A stretch of 64,000 nucleotides of DNA, taken from positions 496,001 to 560,000 of the forward strand of contig BCIG01000017.1 in assembly GCA_001599915.1 (NCBI GenBank). Direction: 5' to 3'. A model generated the notes under the pieces. That model made no database searches. It had not been told where the DNA came from and saw only the letters and a program-made list of their open reading frames with translations. Origin of the DNA: Symbiotaphrina buchneri. Its lineage: Eukaryota; Ascomycota; Symbiotaphrinales; Symbiotaphrinaceae. This document shows positions 62,792 to 64,000 of the stretch, one piece after another. The number at the start of each line of letters is the position of its first letter. Position 1 is the stretch's first letter. A program made the translations under genes and the position numbers.

Positions 62792-63487
62792 GGCGCGAGT
62801 GTAGTGGTGGGATGGGATATTTTGGCTATTGAAAGGACGCGGCGGAGTGGTGGGCACTATCGTGGCCGTATAGCTGGGAGGGTACGACCGGGATGTCTCC
62901 GTTGCGGTGGAGATGCTTGAAGGTTGGAGAACTATCATGCATGAATGGGAATACCGGGTCTGCGATTGGGCCTGCAAGTGCCGAGGCGTTGGAAACGGTG
63001 CACATCATCAGTGGATGGAGAAACGCGTGCTACCAACGGTTATGCACTCACTCTCTACAGCATGATGACGCATTATGGCAAGGGCTTAATGCCAGTTGGG
63101 GACAGGACCATAGAGTCTCTCAGGAAGGCCGCATAAGGGTAGACGGAAACTCGATTAAGCTGCAATAAGCTGGAAGGCTTCGAAAGGAAACAGTCCAGCC
63201 TATACTATCCCTGTGCATCCCCATGCATGCCTCAGCAAAGCTCTCCGAGGCAGCTCTGACGTGGAAGCGATATTGATGTTCCATTCAGCTTGGTCTTGTG
63301 GATGACCACGTCGAACAAGCCTCCGTCTTACCCCCTTTCCAAATTCCATCCCCACTCGTATGTGCTTCATCCCAGCAAACTTCATAAAGAACAAGGAGCC
63401 AAGTAACCCAAAGATGGACCATTGAGAACGCCAGGAAGTGTCGTTAGTCGGTAATCAGTATAGCATCACAGACGGGCATTGCGGCAT
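62792..63487. other. Convergent intergenic gap, no gene seen
   Basis: Holds the 3' UTRs of the Nce101 gene and atg8. Open frames on both strands (for example 62893-63168) show no domain. Confidence 0.5.

Positions 63488-64000
<513 letters not shown>

Overview
The window is a gene-dense piece of nuclear DNA from a filamentous ascomycete (Pezizomycotina). The signs are short GT-AG introns (mostly 45-90 nt), about two dozen compact genes on both strands, and proteins with clear ascomycete relatives: an ApsA-type aminopeptidase, Ypt1, Erg4, Ggc1, Spt16, Atg8, Cdc50, Ubp3 and a Sae2/CtIP protein. I cannot fix the class from sequence alone. I see no tRNA, rRNA, CRISPR array, recognisable transposon or viral fossil, and no secondary-metabolite cluster. 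All exon joins given here are my own reading of splice sites checked for frame continuity; no transcript data were used.

Left third (1-25 kb): the 3' end of a CAP/PR-1 protein; a SPATA20-like thioredoxin-domain protein (-); a very small four-exon gene for the inner kinetochore histone-fold protein CENP-W (+); a Yag7-like RGG protein (+); a KDM4-type JmjN/JmjC/PHD histone demethylase (+); a carnitine acetyltransferase (+); a WD40 protein (-); the Rab GTPase Ypt1 (-); and a large M1 aminopeptidase (-).

Middle (25-46.7 kb): RNase H1 with two hybrid-binding domains (-), a cytochrome-b2-like lactate dehydrogenase (+), a dienelactone-hydrolase-like enzyme (-), a DUF202 membrane protein (+), the sterol C-24(28) reductase Erg4 (-), a Mag2/RNF10 RING protein (-), the deubiquitinase Ubp3 (+), Sae2/CtIP (-) and an F-box protein (+).

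Right third (46.7-64 kb): a seven-knuckle Gis2/CNBP protein (+), a large stretch with no supportable gene that holds an assembly gap, a SWIRM-domain protein (+), a Cdc50/Lem3 flippase subunit (+), the FACT subunit Spt16 (-), the GTP/GDP mitochondrial carrier Ggc1 (+), a tiny three-exon Nce101-domain protein (+), and the 3' part of the autophagy gene atg8 (-, cut by the window edge).

The genes are mostly unrelated housekeeping functions, with a noticeable share in chromatin and chromosome biology (CENP-W, KDM4, RNase H1, CtIP, SWIRM, Spt16). I found no undescribed multi-gene system. The most useful results are two miniature multi-exon genes that simple ORF calling would miss (CENP-W and Nce101), an apparent 31-nt intron in the demethylase, an odd first splice donor in ypt1, and a probable dual-start aminopeptidase.
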